Numbered from the stretch's first letter, positions 9,150-17,941 are shown. The stretch is DNA of 64,000 nt from Streptomyces sclerotialus (GCA_000719105.1 JODX01000002.1:310001-374000), one strand, 5' to 3'. Notes: a model not told the origin generated them from the letters alone. A program made the numbers and translations.

Positions 9150-9267
9150 TGATGGTGCGACCGGGGGAAGCTGCCTAGCGTGGGTCTTGTACGCGGTGCC
9201 GTACAGGGGTTGGCACCGGGACCGTGTGCTAGATCGTGCACAGCATCGTGCGAAGAGAGGCCTCGAC

Positions 9268-9657
9268 ATGACCATCGAGCTGAACCACACGATCGTTTCC
9301 GCCCACGACAAGAAGGCGTCCGCCCAGTTCCTGGCCGACATCCTGGGGCTGGAGGTGAGCCCGGAATTCGGTCCGTTCATCCCGGTCCAGATCCCCAACG
9401 GGGTGACGCTGGACTACGCGGACGCGGGAACGTCGGGCCCCATCACCTCCCAGCACTACGCCTTCCTGGTGTCCGAGGAGGAGTTCGACGAGATCTTCGG
9501 CCGCATCGAGGCGGCGGGGCTGACGTACTGGGCCGACCCGTTCCACCGCAGGGCCATGGAGATCAACACCAACGACGGCGGCCGGGGCGCCTACTTCGAG
9601 GACCCGAACGGCCACAACCTGGAGATCCTGACCAGGCCGTACGGCAGCGGTTCCTGA
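9268..9657 (+). CDS. VOC superfamily (glyoxalase/dioxygenase-like) protein
   Basis: A 129-residue protein of the vicinal-oxygen-chelate fold, with two beta-alpha-beta-beta-beta modules. The first begins LNHTIVSAHDKKASAQFLADILGL; the second ends in AYFEDPNGHNLEILT, the usual signature with a metal-binding Glu. The fold covers glyoxalases, dioxygenases and antibiotic-binding proteins, so the reaction cannot be assigned. ATG 9268 follows AGAGG with suitable spacing; the longer frame from 9187 reads through promoter DNA. It is on the same strand as msrA, which starts 115 nt later, but shared transcription is not clear. Confidence 0.82.
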   Translation: MTIELNHTIVSAHDKKASAQFLADILGLEVSPEFGPFIPVQIPNGVTLDYADAGTSGPITSQHYAFLVSEEEFDEIFGRIEAAGLTYWADPFHRRAMEINTNDGGRGAYFEDPNGHNLEILTRPYGSGS

Positions 9658-9772
9658 CACGGTCGCGGAATCGTCCGCACCCCTCGCGTGTTGAGGGAAG
9701 CGGGCGCGGTTGCCGGTGATGTGCGAGCCGAGTAGCCCGAGTGACCGAGGTGACAGATGTTGGAGGGCCGCA

Positions 9773-10285
9773 ATGGCTGAGCAGACGCAGAGGGCCGTGC
9801 TCGCAGGGGGATGCTTCTGGGGGATGGAGGAGCTGATCCGCCGGCTCCCGGGCGTGACGGCGACCCGGGTCGGATACACCGGGGGAGACGTGCCGAACGC
9901 GACTTATCGCAACCACGGCACGCACGCGGAGGCCATCGAGATCCTCTTCGACCCCGAGAAGACCGACTACCGCACGATCCTGGAGTTCTTCTTCCAGATC
10001 CACGACCCGAGCACCAAGAACCGCCAGGGCAACGACATCGGGCTCAGCTACCGCTCGGCGATCTACTACGTGGATGACGAGCAGAAGCGGATCGCCGAGA
10101 ACACGATCGCGGATGTGGACGCCTCCGGACTGTGGCCGGGCAAGGTCGTCACCGAGGTGGAGCCGGTCGGCCCCTTCTGGGAGGCCGAGCCCGAACATCA
10201 GGATTACCTGCAGCGTTACCCGGACGGCTACACCTGCCACTTCCCGCGCCCGGGATGGCGGCTGCCCGCCCGCGCCGAGGACTGA
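9773..10285 (+). CDS. msrA: peptide methionine-S-sulfoxide reductase MsrA
   Basis: A 170-residue cytoplasmic repair enzyme that reduces methionine-S-sulfoxide in proteins. The catalytic motif GCFWGMEE is near the N-terminus, followed by [12 protein letters not shown], the family's conserved block, and [13 protein letters not shown]. Length is normal for the family. ATG 9773 has TGGAGG 6 nt upstream. The last residues contain no obvious CxxxC pair, so recycling probably uses a shortened set of resolving cysteines (a Cys is present in GYTCHFPRP). A hairpin lies downstream before the convergent gene. Confidence 0.93.
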   Translation: MAEQTQRAVLAGGCFWGMEELIRRLPGVTATRVGYTGGDVPNATYRNHGTHAEAIEILFDPEKTDYRTILEFFFQIHDPSTKNRQGNDIGLSYRSAIYYVDDEQKRIAENTIADVDASGLWPGKVVTEVEPVGPFWEAEPEHQDYLQRYPDGYTCHFPRPGWRLPARAED

Positions 10286-10300
10286 CCACGAGGCGGCCCG

Positions 10301-10333
10301 GCGAGCGCGGGACGGTTCCCGGACCGCGCTCGT
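10301..10333. terminator. hairpin between convergent msrA and the membrane-anchored TPR-like gene
   Basis: CGAGCGCGG (10302-10310) pairs with CCGCGCTCG (10324-10332) around a 13-nt loop, with a G-T wobble at the base. It lies between convergent genes and could serve both. Confidence 0.5.
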
Positions 10334-10399
10334 CGGAAGCCGTCGCACACGGGACCGCGCGGCGGGCCGGCACCGGCCTGCGCGCTGCCCGGTGCGCGA

Positions 10400-11518
10400 T
10401 CAGCGCCGCAGCGTCGCCGGACTGCCGCCGTTCGCCTCGTACCCCGCCACCGCGAGCGCCCGGTATATCGCGTACTCCCCGGCCGGGTCGCGGCTGAGGG
10501 TCCACGGCAGGGCTCCCACATGGCCGTCGACGTTCACCAGCTGGCTCATGGCCTCGGCCCAGCGCTCGCCGCGGACCAGGAAGAACACCAGGAGATGGCG
10601 GACGTGGGCCAGCATCGGGTCGTCGGGGCGGGCGGCGTGCACCGCGAAGAGCGCACCGTGTATCGCCTTCGTCACGACCTCGCTCTGGTAGAAGCCCGAG
10701 ACCAGGTTGACCTCGGGGAGGTGCTCGAACACCGCGAAGAGGGGCATGGCCGCGAGGAGGGAGCCCTGCGGCGCGCGGGCGGCGGCCGCCTCCGCGAACG
10801 CGTACGCCGTCTCCCGCGAGCCGTGCCACTTCTCGCACCAGTAGTGCAGCGCGGCCAGGTGCGCGCCCATGTGCGCGGGAGCGCGGTCCAGGATCTTCAG
10901 CCAGAGCCCCTCGAACTCCTGCTGGGAGTAGCCGAGTCCGCGCGCCACCGACAGCTCGACGATGTACGGGATCGGGTCCCCCGGCGCCAGCAGCGCGGCA
11001 TCGCCGCACGCCGCCTTCGCCTCCTCCATGATGATCCGGAACTCGTCCGTGCCGGGCGTGGCCGTCCGCCACGCCTGCTGCACCAGGAACTCCGCGTGCA
11101 CCGCCGCACCGCCCGGGTCCTTGGGCGCCTCGGCCCGCCACACCCGCAGCCACTGCCCGCCCGGGGTGTCGCTCACCCCGCCGGGGCGCTGCTGGAGCTC
11201 CAGCGACGCGGCGCCGGCGAAGGCCTGCACCCGCTGCCAGCGCAGCTCGCCCGTGGTTCCGGTGCCCTGGAGGAGCTGCGCCGCGGCGCGGTGGTCCTGC
11301 GTGCGCTGCACCAGGTCCAGGACGTCGATGAGGTCCTGGTCGGGGCCGGGCATGCGGACGTCCAGCTGCTCCTGGCGCACGAAGCCGTAGTCCGCCGGGT
11401 CCGCGGCGTCCGGGTGCCCCGGCGTCACCTGCTGGATTCCGGCACGCCTGCGCGACACGATCAGATTGACCGCGTAGCCGATCATCAGCGCGGCGATCAG
11501 GACCCAGAGAATCTCCAT
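10400..11518 (-). CDS. membrane-anchored helical-repeat protein of unknown function
   Basis: A 372-residue protein whose first 20 residues (MEILWVLIAALMIGYAVNLI) form one membrane anchor, followed by a basic SRRR stop. The remainder is Ala- and Leu-rich, predicted alpha-helical, with spacing that suggests tetratricopeptide-like repeats: GLGYSQQEFEGLWLKIL, AHMGAHLAALHYWCEKW, ASLEL. No catalytic motif is visible. ATG 11518 gives the anchor directly; the frame continues upstream into the divergent promoter region. It is divergent from cystathionine gamma-synthase (180 nt apart). I recall it only as a conserved Streptomyces hypothetical next to msrA and metB; function unknown. Confidence 0.7.
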   Translation of the reverse strand: MEILWVLIAALMIGYAVNLIVSRRRAGIQQVTPGHPDAADPADYGFVRQEQLDVRMPGPDQDLIDVLDLVQRTQDHRAAAQLLQGTGTTGELRWQRVQAFAGAASLELQQRPGGVSDTPGGQWLRVWRAEAPKDPGGAAVHAEFLVQQAWRTATPGTDEFRIIMEEAKAACGDAALLAPGDPIPYIVELSVARGLGYSQQEFEGLWLKILDRAPAHMGAHLAALHYWCEKWHGSRETAYAFAEAAAARAPQGSLLAAMPLFAVFEHLPEVNLVSGFYQSEVVTKAIHGALFAVHAARPDDPMLAHVRHLLVFFLVRGERWAEAMSQLVNVDGHVGALPWTLSRDPAGEYAIYRALAVAGYEANGGSPATLRR

Positions 11519-11698
11519 ACGCCAAGCGAACCAGAAGGGTCCGACAATTGGCCAACCCGGTCGGGTCACGGCTCGATGTGCCCGCACCGGCAGGCGCCCC
11601 GGCCACCCCGCGGCACCCGTCCCTCCCGATCCGTTTCCGGTCGCTCCCGCCGTTCCCGTCCACCCGGCGGCCCGCCCGGCGCACTACGCTCGGTGCCC

Positions 11699-12856
11699 AT
11701 GAGCGACAGGCACATCAGTCAGCATTTCGAGACCCTCGCGATCCACGCGGGCAACACCGCGGATCCCCTCACCGGCGCGGTCGTCCCGCCGATCTACCAG
11801 GTCTCGACCTACAAGCAGGACGGCGTCGGCGGCCTGCGCGGCGGCTACGAGTACAGCCGCAGCGCCAACCCGACCAGGACGGCCCTGGAGGAGAACCTCG
11901 CAGCCCTGGAGGGCGGCCGCCGCGGTCTCGCGTTCGCGTCCGGACTGGCCGCCGAGGACTGCCTGTTGCGTACGCTGCTCGCCCCCGGCGACCACGTGGT
12001 CATCCCCAACGACGCGTACGGCGGTACGTTCCGCCTCTTCGCGAAGGTCGTCTCGCGGTGGGGGGTGGAGTGGTCGGTCGCCGACTCGAGCGATCCGGCG
12101 GCCGTACGAGCCGCCCTCACCCCGAAGACCAAGGTCATCTGGGTGGAGACCCCCTCCAACCCGCTCCTCGGCATCACCGACATCGCCGCCGTCGCCCAGG
12201 TCGCGCGCGAGGCCGGCGCGAAGCTGGTCGTCGACAACACCTTCGCCACGCCTTACCTCCAGCAGCCCCTCGCGCTCGGCGCGGACGTCGTCGTGCACTC
12301 GCTGACCAAGTACATGGGCGGCCACTCGGACGTCGTCGGCGGCGCGCTCGTCGTGGGCGACGAGGAACTGGGCGAGGAGCTCGCGTACCACCAGAACGCG
12401 ATGGGCGCGGTCGCCGGGCCCTTCGACTCCTGGCTGGTTCTGCGCGGCACCAAGACCCTCGCCGTACGGATGGACCGGCACAGCGAGAACGCCACGAAGG
12501 TCGCCGACATGCTCACCCGGCACCCGTGCGTGACGAGCGTCCTCCACCCGGGCCTCCCGGAGCACCCGGGGCACGAGGTCGCGGCCAAGCAGATGAGGGC
12601 GTTCGGCGGCATGGTCTCCTTCCGGGTCGAGGGCGGCGAGGAGGCGGCCGTCGAGGTCTGCAACCGCGCGAAGGTGTTCACCCTCGGTGAGTCCCTGGGC
12701 GGTGTCGAGTCCCTCATCGAGCACCCCGGCCGGATGACGCACGCGTCCGCGGCCGGCTCGGCGCTCGAGGTGCCCGCCGACCTGGTCCGTCTCTCGGTGG
12801 GCATCGAGAACGTCGACGATCTCCTCGAGGACCTCCAGCAGGCCCTCGGCCGGTGA
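11699..12856 (+). CDS. metB: cystathionine gamma-synthase/lyase family PLP enzyme
   Basis: A 385-residue Cys/Met-metabolism PLP enzyme, either making cystathionine from cysteine and an activated homoserine or cleaving it. The PLP lysine is in SLTKYMGGHSDV, preceded by VVDNTFATPYLQ; the substrate-binding arginine region VRLSVGIE is near the C-terminus. The N-terminal FETLAIHAGN is a family hallmark. The open frame extends far upstream into antisense sequence, but similarity begins at ATG 11699. It follows a divergent promoter region with no recognised riboswitch. The neighbouring msrA and threonine ammonia-lyase also touch sulfur and threonine metabolism, though they are separate units. Gamma-synthase versus lyase cannot be settled from sequence alone. 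Confidence 0.88.
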   Translation: MSDRHISQHFETLAIHAGNTADPLTGAVVPPIYQVSTYKQDGVGGLRGGYEYSRSANPTRTALEENLAALEGGRRGLAFASGLAAEDCLLRTLLAPGDHVVIPNDAYGGTFRLFAKVVSRWGVEWSVADSSDPAAVRAALTPKTKVIWVETPSNPLLGITDIAAVAQVAREAGAKLVVDNTFATPYLQQPLALGADVVVHSLTKYMGGHSDVVGGALVVGDEELGEELAYHQNAMGAVAGPFDSWLVLRGTKTLAVRMDRHSENATKVADMLTRHPCVTSVLHPGLPEHPGHEVAAKQMRAFGGMVSFRVEGGEEAAVEVCNRAKVFTLGESLGGVESLIEHPGRMTHASAAGSALEVPADLVRLSVGIENVDDLLEDLQQALGR

Positions 12857-12894
12857 CCTTCCGGCCGGTCACAGGTTGCGGCGTCCGCCGGTGA

Positions 12895-13143
12895 TCACCA
12901 GCCGGTCAGCGGCGGTGTGATGTCCGACGGCGGCTCCACCCAGGGGCGCGCCGTCGACGCCCACACGACGAACGCGACGGCCGCCGCCAGCAGCACCAGC
13001 CACAGCAGGCGGCGGGCCGCGGTCCGGCGGCGCAGCACGCGCCCCCCGTGCCGCACCGCGTCCCCGTACAGGCCGGGCGGCACCCGGGGCGGCGTCCGTT
13101 CCAGCATGCGCCGTACGGCGGCCTCCCGGTCGCGCATGCTCAT
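12895..13143 (-). CDS. small single-pass membrane protein coupled to a sigma-like gene
   Basis: An 82-residue protein. The first half is basic (MLERTPPRVPPGLYGDAVRHG, then RVLRRRTAARR). One membrane helix follows (LLWLVLLAAAVAFVVWA), then a short outer tail. Its ATG overlaps the stop of the sigma-like gene as ATGA (13140-13143), so translation is probably coupled. A small membrane protein after a sigma-like gene could be an anti-sigma or membrane-tethering factor, but no anti-sigma motif is visible. Confidence 0.7.
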   Translation of the reverse strand: MSMRDREAAVRRMLERTPPRVPPGLYGDAVRHGGRVLRRRTAARRLLWLVLLAAAVAFVVWASTARPWVEPPSDITPPLTGW

Positions 13144-13643
13144 GACGGTGCCGCCTTCGCCCGCACGGCCGCGGGAGCCCGGCCGGGCGGCGGCCTGAGC
13201 AGGGTCGTCACGGCACGCGCGCAGATCGTCCGTACGCGTTCGGCGGGCAGCCCCAGCAGCGCCGCCACCTGCTCCTCGGCGACGCCCTCGAACAGCCTGA
13301 GCACGACGATCAGCCGCTCCTGCGGAGGGAGCGGGGCGAGGGGGATCTCAGCGGAGGCCGGGGCCCGGAACCGGCCGCCGTACCGGTGCCATGCCCCGCG
13401 CGCGAAGCGGACGGCGAGCTGCCGGCGCGTCAGGTCGTACGGGTCCTCGCCGCGCAGCCGGTCCCAGGACGCGTACGTATGGGCGAAGGCCAGGGTCAGC
13501 AGGCGCCGCGCGCGCGGGTTGCCGTCCGGCGGTTCGGCGGTGAGCAGCGTGGCCGCATGGAGGAGCCGCCCGGCCGCGCCCGCGACGAACGCCTCGAACT
13601 CCCTGGCCCGGCGGGCACTCGAATACACCTGCTTCTCGCGCAC
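13140..13643 (-). CDS. sigma-70-like protein with region 4, region 2 degenerate
   Basis: A 167-residue protein. The C-terminal half looks like sigma region 4: LPPQERLIVVLRLFEGVAEEQVAALLGLPAERVRTICARA, a helix-turn-helix of the ECF kind. The N-terminal half (FEAFVAGAAGRLLHAATLLT, then ARRLLTLAFAHTYASWDRLR) keeps the outline of region 2.1-2.2 but lacks a clear -10-recognition motif. It may therefore be a divergent SigE-like factor. GTG 13643 is chosen because GGGAGG lies just upstream; GTG 13628 and an ATG at 13691 are alternatives. It overlaps the next gene by 4 nt. Confidence 0.62.
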   Translation of the reverse strand: MREKQVYSSARRAREFEAFVAGAAGRLLHAATLLTAEPPDGNPRARRLLTLAFAHTYASWDRLRGEDPYDLTRRQLAVRFARGAWHRYGGRFRAPASAEIPLAPLPPQERLIVVLRLFEGVAEEQVAALLGLPAERVRTICARAVTTLLRPPPGRAPAAVRAKAAPS

Positions 13644-13780
13644 GTGCCTCCCGTCCGGGGGCACCCGACGGCACCACGGGCCCCGTCCCATCTGAGGCCA
13701 GGAGCCGCCCCACGGTCAAGGGCCGCGCAGCACACACACGCGCGCGTGCAGCGCCCCGTGCCGTGGCGGGAACCGTTCGC

Positions 13781-14305
13781 TCAGGAGGCCGGCTCCGACT
13801 CCGCCACCGGAACCCCCGGGACGGCCATACGGGCGGACAGCGCGCTGTTGAAGCGCGTCAGGAGCGCGCAGAACGCCTCGCGCTCCTCCGGCTCCCACTC
13901 CTGGGTCAGCTCCTCCATCAGCCGGCGCCGCGAGAGCCGTACCTCGTCCAGGCGGGACAGCCCGCGGGGGGAGAGCTGGAGTACCACCGCGCGCCCGTCC
14001 TCCGGGTGGGAGGTGCGCTTGACGAGACCCGTGTCGACGAGCGGGGCGACCTGCCGGGTGACCGTGGACGAGTCGATGCCCATGCTGGCGGCGAGCGCCT
14101 TGACGCCCATCGGGCCCTCTTTGTCGAGGCGGTTGAGCAGCAGGTACGCGGCGCGGTCCATGGAGTTGCGCACCTGCCCCACGCCGCCGAGCCGGGTCTG
14201 TTCGGCACGGCGTGCGAACACCGCGACCTCGTGCTGCAGCGCGTCGAGAAGACCGGTGTCACCGACGGTCGTCATGTCCATCGACATGTCAGGTGGTGTG
14301 GGCAT
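13781..14305 (-). CDS. MarR-family transcriptional regulator
   Basis: A 174-residue winged-helix regulator. The helix-turn-helix lies in GVKALAASMGIDSSTVTRQVAPLV, followed by the wing RTSHPEDGRAVVLQLSPRG, an almost textbook MarR sequence. MarR proteins bind palindromes as dimers and release on binding phenolic or other small ligands. It is divergent from threonine ammonia-lyase with 144 nt between them, so the shared region could carry its operator, though no strong palindrome was seen there. Confidence 0.9.
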   Translation of the reverse strand: MPTPPDMSMDMTTVGDTGLLDALQHEVAVFARRAEQTRLGGVGQVRNSMDRAAYLLLNRLDKEGPMGVKALAASMGIDSSTVTRQVAPLVDTGLVKRTSHPEDGRAVVLQLSPRGLSRLDEVRLSRRRLMEELTQEWEPEEREAFCALLTRFNSALSARMAVPGVPVAESEPAS

Positions 14306-14449
14306 GGCCGGGGGCTCACTTCATGCGTGGGTGCTGGGTTGGGGGACAGAGTACGCGGCGGACAGCCGGGCCGTACCGACGCTGCGTAAACCGGTCCCGA
14401 CCCGTGGACGGCCCGCGGCGGAACCCTGTGAACTGCGAGACTGGTGGTC

Positions 14450-15679
14450 ATGAGCTACAGCACAGCTGACTCCTTGCACCGCGTGACGCTCGACGACGTC
14501 CGCGGCGCCCAGAAGATGCTCTCCGGCATCGCACGGGTCACCGCCATGGAGGGCAGCAGGCATCTGTCACAGCTGGTCGGCGCTCCCGTGCACCTCAAAT
14601 GCGAGAACCTCCAGCGGACCGGCTCCTTCAAACTCCGCGGCGCATATGTGCGCATCGCGGGCCTGCTGCCCGAGGAGCGCGCCGCCGGCGTGGTCGCCGC
14701 CAGCGCGGGCAACCACGCGCAGGGCGTCGCCCTCGCCTCCGCGCTGCTCGGCGTGCACGCCACCGTCTTCATGCCGAAGGGCGCCCCGCTGCCCAAGATC
14801 AGCGCCACCCGCGACTACGGCGCCGAGGTGCGGCTGCACGGCGTGGTCGTCGACGAGACGCTGGCCGCCGCCCAGGAGTACGCGGCCGAGACGGGCGCGG
14901 TGTTCATCCACCCCTTCGACCACCATGACGTCATCGCAGGCCAGGGCACGGTGGGCCTGGAGATCCTGGAGCAGTGCCCCGAGGTGCGCACCATCGTCGT
15001 GGGCATCGGCGGCGGCGGGCTCGCCGCCGGCGTCGCGGTCGCCGTGAAGACGCTCCGCCCGGACATACGCATCGTCGGGGTGCAGGCGGAGGGCGCGGCC
15101 GCGTACCCGCCGTCGCTGGCGGCCGGGCGACCGGTGTCGATCGGGCACGTGGCGACGATGGCGGACGGCATCAAGGTCGGACGGCCGGGCGACGTGCCCT
15201 TCGGAATCATCGGCGACCTGGTCGACGAGGTCCGCACGGTCTCGGAGGACGCGCTGTCCGCCGCGCTGCTCCTGTGCCTGGAGCGGGCCAAGCTGGTCGT
15301 CGAGCCGGCCGGGGCGAGCCCGGTCGCGGCCCTGCTCAGCGCGCCGGACGAGTTCGCGGGGCCGGTGGTCGCCGTGCTGTCCGGCGGCAACGTCGACCCG
15401 GTGCTGATGGAGCGCGTCCTCAGGCACGGCATGGCGGCGCAGGGCCGCTACCTGGCCGTCCGCCTGCGTCTGACGGACCGGCCGGGCGCCCTCGCCACGC
15501 TGCTCCAGGTGCTGTCGGCGACCGACGCCAACGTCCTCGACGTGAGCCACGTACGGACCGATCCCCGCCTCGGCCTCACGGAGGCCGAGGTCGAACTCCA
15601 CCTGGAGACGAAGGGCCCGGAGCACTGCGCCGAGGTCGGCCGCGCACTGCGCGAGGCGGGCTACACGGTCATGGACTGA
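14450..15679 (+). CDS. ilvA: threonine ammonia-lyase with one ACT domain
   Basis: A 409-residue PLP enzyme that deaminates L-threonine (and serine) to 2-oxobutanoate. The PLP lysine is in GSFKLRGAY, the phosphate loop in GIGGGGLAAG, and SAGNHAQG is the family's substrate loop. Residues about 330-409 (YLAVRLRLTDRPGALATLLQVL) form one ACT domain, giving the roughly 400-residue single-ACT form rather than the longer E. coli IlvA with two. ATG 14450 or GTG 14444, two codons earlier, are both possible and no clear ribosome site is present. It is divergent from a MarR gene and ends near a hairpin. Biosynthetic versus catabolic role is open. Confidence 0.88.
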   Translation: MSYSTADSLHRVTLDDVRGAQKMLSGIARVTAMEGSRHLSQLVGAPVHLKCENLQRTGSFKLRGAYVRIAGLLPEERAAGVVAASAGNHAQGVALASALLGVHATVFMPKGAPLPKISATRDYGAEVRLHGVVVDETLAAAQEYAAETGAVFIHPFDHHDVIAGQGTVGLEILEQCPEVRTIVVGIGGGGLAAGVAVAVKTLRPDIRIVGVQAEGAAAYPPSLAAGRPVSIGHVATMADGIKVGRPGDVPFGIIGDLVDEVRTVSEDALSAALLLCLERAKLVVEPAGASPVAALLSAPDEFAGPVVAVLSGGNVDPVLMERVLRHGMAAQGRYLAVRLRLTDRPGALATLLQVLSATDANVLDVSHVRTDPRLGLTEAEVELHLETKGPEHCAEVGRALREAGYTVMD

Positions 15680-15700
15680 CGGCCTCCGGCCGGACACGAC

Positions 15701-15736
15701 GATGCCCCCGGCGCCGGGGAGGCGTCCGGGGGCATC
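15701..15736. terminator. hairpin between convergent threonine ammonia-lyase and greA
   Basis: GATGCCCCCGG (15701-15711) pairs perfectly with CCGGGGGCATC (15726-15736). It sits between two convergent genes and could end both transcripts. Confidence 0.65.
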
Positions 15737-15803
15737 ACGGTCGGCACGGTCCGGGCGTGCGTGGCCGGCCGTGGCCGGCCGGGCGGTCGCCGCGGGACGC
15801 CGC

Positions 15804-16298
15804 TCAGGCCTGGTAGGGCTCCGCCTTGAGGACCTTCACGGAGGCGGTCTTGCCGTTGGGCAGCTCGTACCGGGCGTCCTCGCCGACCTTCTTGCCGATC
15901 ACGCCCTTGCCGAGCGGGGACTGCGGCGAGTAGGTCTCGACGTCGGAGCTCGCGTACTCACGGGAGGCCAGCAGGAAGGTCAGGGTGTCGTCCTCGTCAC
16001 CGTCGAAGGCGATGGTCACGACCATGCCGGGCGCGACGGCACCGGAAGCGGGAGCCTCGCCGACCTTCGCGGTCTCCAGCAGCTGGGTCAGCTGGCGGAC
16101 GCGGAGCTCCTGCTTGCCCTGCTCTTCCTTGGCCGCGTGGTACCCGCCGTTCTCGCGCAGGTCCCCCTCCTCGCGCGCGGCCGCGATCTTGGCGGCGATC
16201 TCCGTGCGCGCAGGACCAGTAAGGTACTCAAGCTCGTCCCTGAGCTTGTTGTACGCCTCCTGAGTCAGCCAGGTGACGTTCTCGCTGGTCTGGGTCAC
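15804..16298 (-). CDS. greA: transcription elongation factor GreA
   Basis: A 164-residue cleavage factor that rescues backtracked RNA polymerase. The N-terminal coiled coil (WLTQEAYNKLRDELEYL to ELRVRQLTQLLETA) carries the tip acidic motif in REEGDLRENGGYHAAKEEQ. The C-terminal FKBP-like domain follows and ends SPLGKGVIGKKVGEDARYELPNG. GTG 16298 is chosen: AGGAG lies 6-7 nt upstream and the length matches GreA. An in-frame ATG further upstream at 16328 has no such support. It is transcribed downstream of the DUF4307 gene with 188 nt between, so it probably has its own promoter. Confidence 0.95.
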   Translation of the reverse strand: MTQTSENVTWLTQEAYNKLRDELEYLTGPARTEIAAKIAAAREEGDLRENGGYHAAKEEQGKQELRVRQLTQLLETAKVGEAPASGAVAPGMVVTIAFDGDEDDTLTFLLASREYASSDVETYSPQSPLGKGVIGKKVGEDARYELPNGKTASVKVLKAEPYQA

Positions 16299-16486
16299 AG
16301 GTGCTCCTCGTAGGTACTTGGAATACAAAGCATCGCCCTACCCAGAAGAATGTTCCTTCACGAGTGGGCGAAACCACGAGCCTAACAATTCAGTGGCCGC
16401 AGGGGGAGGACATAAGCGACGAGCGTCACGTCGTTACAGGTCAGTGCGGAGAACCGGGGGATGCACGGCGCGTCGTACGCGCCGGA

Positions 16487-16885
16487 TCAGCCGGCGTGGC
16501 AGCCCAGCAGCTCGGCCGTGGTGCCGCGGGATGTCGTGTGGAGCGTGACGACCTCGTCGATGCGCGAGTCGTCCCCGTCGAAGCGGAAGTCGGCGCGGCC
16601 GACCTCCTTGCCCGTCGCGTCCTGCGAGCGCAGCGTGCAGTAGCCGCTCGTGCCCGCGTCCTTGTGGACCTCGAGGTGGGCCTTGACCGCGGTCTCCGAG
16701 AGCTCGAACTTGATCACCTCGGCGCTGATGTCGCTGCTGGTGACGTGGTGGACACCGAACCAGCCGACCAGGACCAGCAGACCGGCGCCCAGCACGGCGC
16801 CGGCGACCTTGAGCGTGCGGTCCTTCCGCTCGTCGGCGGAGCGGCCGTACCGCCCCTCGGGCAGCCGCGTGCTCGCCGTACTCAT
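16487..16885 (-). CDS. DUF4307 membrane protein
   Basis: A 132-residue protein with a short charged cytoplasmic start (RYGRSADERKDRTLK), one membrane helix (VAGAVLGAGLLVLVGWFGV) and a beta-rich extracytoplasmic domain ending in LLGCHAG. Length, topology and the FELSETAVKAHLEVHKD stretch match DUF4307, a small actinobacterial family of unknown function commonly found beside mca. ATG 16885 has GGGAGG upstream. It is divergent from mca, with a palindrome and candidate -10 elements between them. Confidence 0.85.
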   Translation of the reverse strand: MSTASTRLPEGRYGRSADERKDRTLKVAGAVLGAGLLVLVGWFGVHHVTSSDISAEVIKFELSETAVKAHLEVHKDAGTSGYCTLRSQDATGKEVGRADFRFDGDDSRIDEVVTLHTTSRGTTAELLGCHAG

Positions 16886-16930
16886 GATCGTCCTCCCGGA
16901 TGGGCTCGGGTGAATGTCCCGAAAGGGACC

Positions 16931-16948
16931 TCCGGGACCGGTCCCGGA
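16931..16948. promoter_or_regulatory. 18-bp perfect palindrome in the DUF4307/mca divergent region
   Basis: TCCGGGACCGGTCCCGGA reads identically on both strands. It lies about 46 nt upstream of the DUF4307 start, downstream of that gene's candidate -10 (16973-16978). It may act as an operator or a leader hairpin. No regulator is named. Confidence 0.4.
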
Positions 16949-16972
16949 AATTTTCCACCCGCCGATTCGGTC

Positions 16973-16980
16973 ACTATAGA
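16973..16980. promoter_or_regulatory. overlapping divergent -10 elements for DUF4307 gene and mca
   Basis: On the minus strand TATAGT (16978-16973) lies 18 nt after TGAACC. On the plus strand TATAGA (16975-16980) lies 18 nt after TTTTCC. The -35 matches are poor, but this is the only AT-rich core in a GC-rich intergenic region, so one or both genes probably start transcription here. Confidence 0.4.
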
Positions 16981-17059
16981 AGTCGCCCGACACCCCGGTT
17001 CACACCGGGCCAGAGTGACCGACTTCCGGCCGGGCGCCGACTTACCGAGGGATGGAGTC

Positions 17060-17941
17060 TTGACAGACCAGCTGCGACTGATGGCCGTGCACGCGCACCC
17101 CGACGACGAGTCGAGCAAGGGCGCGGCCACCATGGCGAAGTACGTGTCCGAGGGGGTGGACGTGCTGGTGGTGACCTGCACGGGCGGGGAACGCGGATCC
17201 ATCCTCAATCCGAAGCTGCAGGGTGACAAGTACATCGAGGAGCACATTCACGAAGTACGCAAGAAGGAGATGGACGAGGCCCGCGAGATCCTCGGCATCA
17301 AGCAGGAGTGGCTCGGCTTCGTCGACTCGGGCCTGCCCGAGGGCGACCCGCTGCCGCCGCTCCCCGAGGGCTGCTTCGCCCTGGAGGACGTCGACAAGGC
17401 GGCCGGGGAGCTGGTGAAGCAGATCCGCTCGTTCCGCCCGCAGGTGATCACCACCTACGACGAGAACGGCGGCTATCCGCACCCCGACCACATCATGACC
17501 CACAGAATCTCCATGGTGGCGTTCGAGGGCGCGGCGGACACCGAGAAGTACCCGGAGGCGGAGTACGGCCCGGCTCACCAGCCGCAGAAGCTGTACTACA
17601 ACCAGGGCTTCAACCGTCCGCGCACCGAGGCGCTGCACCAGGCGATGGTGGACCGCGGCCTGGAGTCGCCGTACGGGGAGTGGCTGAAGCGCTGGGACGA
17701 GTCCGGCCACAAGGACCGCACCCTGACCACGCACGTGCCCTGCGCGGACTTCTACGAGATCCGGGACAAGGCGCTGATCGCGCACGCCACGCAGATCGAC
17801 CCCGACGGCGGCTGGTTCCGGGTCCCGCTGGAGCTCCAGAAGGAGGTCTGGCCGACGGAGGAGTACGAACTGGCGAAGTCGCTCGTGGACACGTCCCTCC
17901 CCGAGGACGACCTCTTCGCGGGCATCCGCGACAATGTCTGA
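17060..17941 (+). CDS. mca: mycothiol S-conjugate amidase Mca
   Basis: A 293-residue zinc amidase of the PIG-L/LmbE fold. It cleaves mycothiol conjugates of electrophiles and antibiotics to a mercapturic acid for export, part of actinobacterial detoxification. The zinc motif HAHPDDESSKGA is at the N-terminus, with the second zinc histidine in GYPHPDHIMTH. TTG 17060 is chosen because the family sequence begins with LTDQLRLMAVHAHPDDE and GGATGGAG lies just upstream. The length equals the family norm. The open frame further upstream is an artefact of GC bias. It overlaps the following small membrane gene by 8 nt. Confidence 0.95.
   Translation: MTDQLRLMAVHAHPDDESSKGAATMAKYVSEGVDVLVVTCTGGERGSILNPKLQGDKYIEEHIHEVRKKEMDEAREILGIKQEWLGFVDSGLPEGDPLPPLPEGCFALEDVDKAAGELVKQIRSFRPQVITTYDENGGYPHPDHIMTHRISMVAFEGAADTEKYPEAEYGPAHQPQKLYYNQGFNRPRTEALHQAMVDRGLESPYGEWLKRWDESGHKDRTLTTHVPCADFYEIRDKALIAHATQIDPDGGWFRVPLELQKEVWPTEEYELAKSLVDTSLPEDDLFAGIRDNV

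Noticed and set aside
10520..11698. 390-codon upstream extension of cystathionine gamma-synthase
   Set aside because: Reads antisense through the membrane-anchored protein; family similarity begins at 11699.
16301..17059. Upstream extension of mca
   Set aside because: Runs antisense through DUF4307; family start is TTG 17060.
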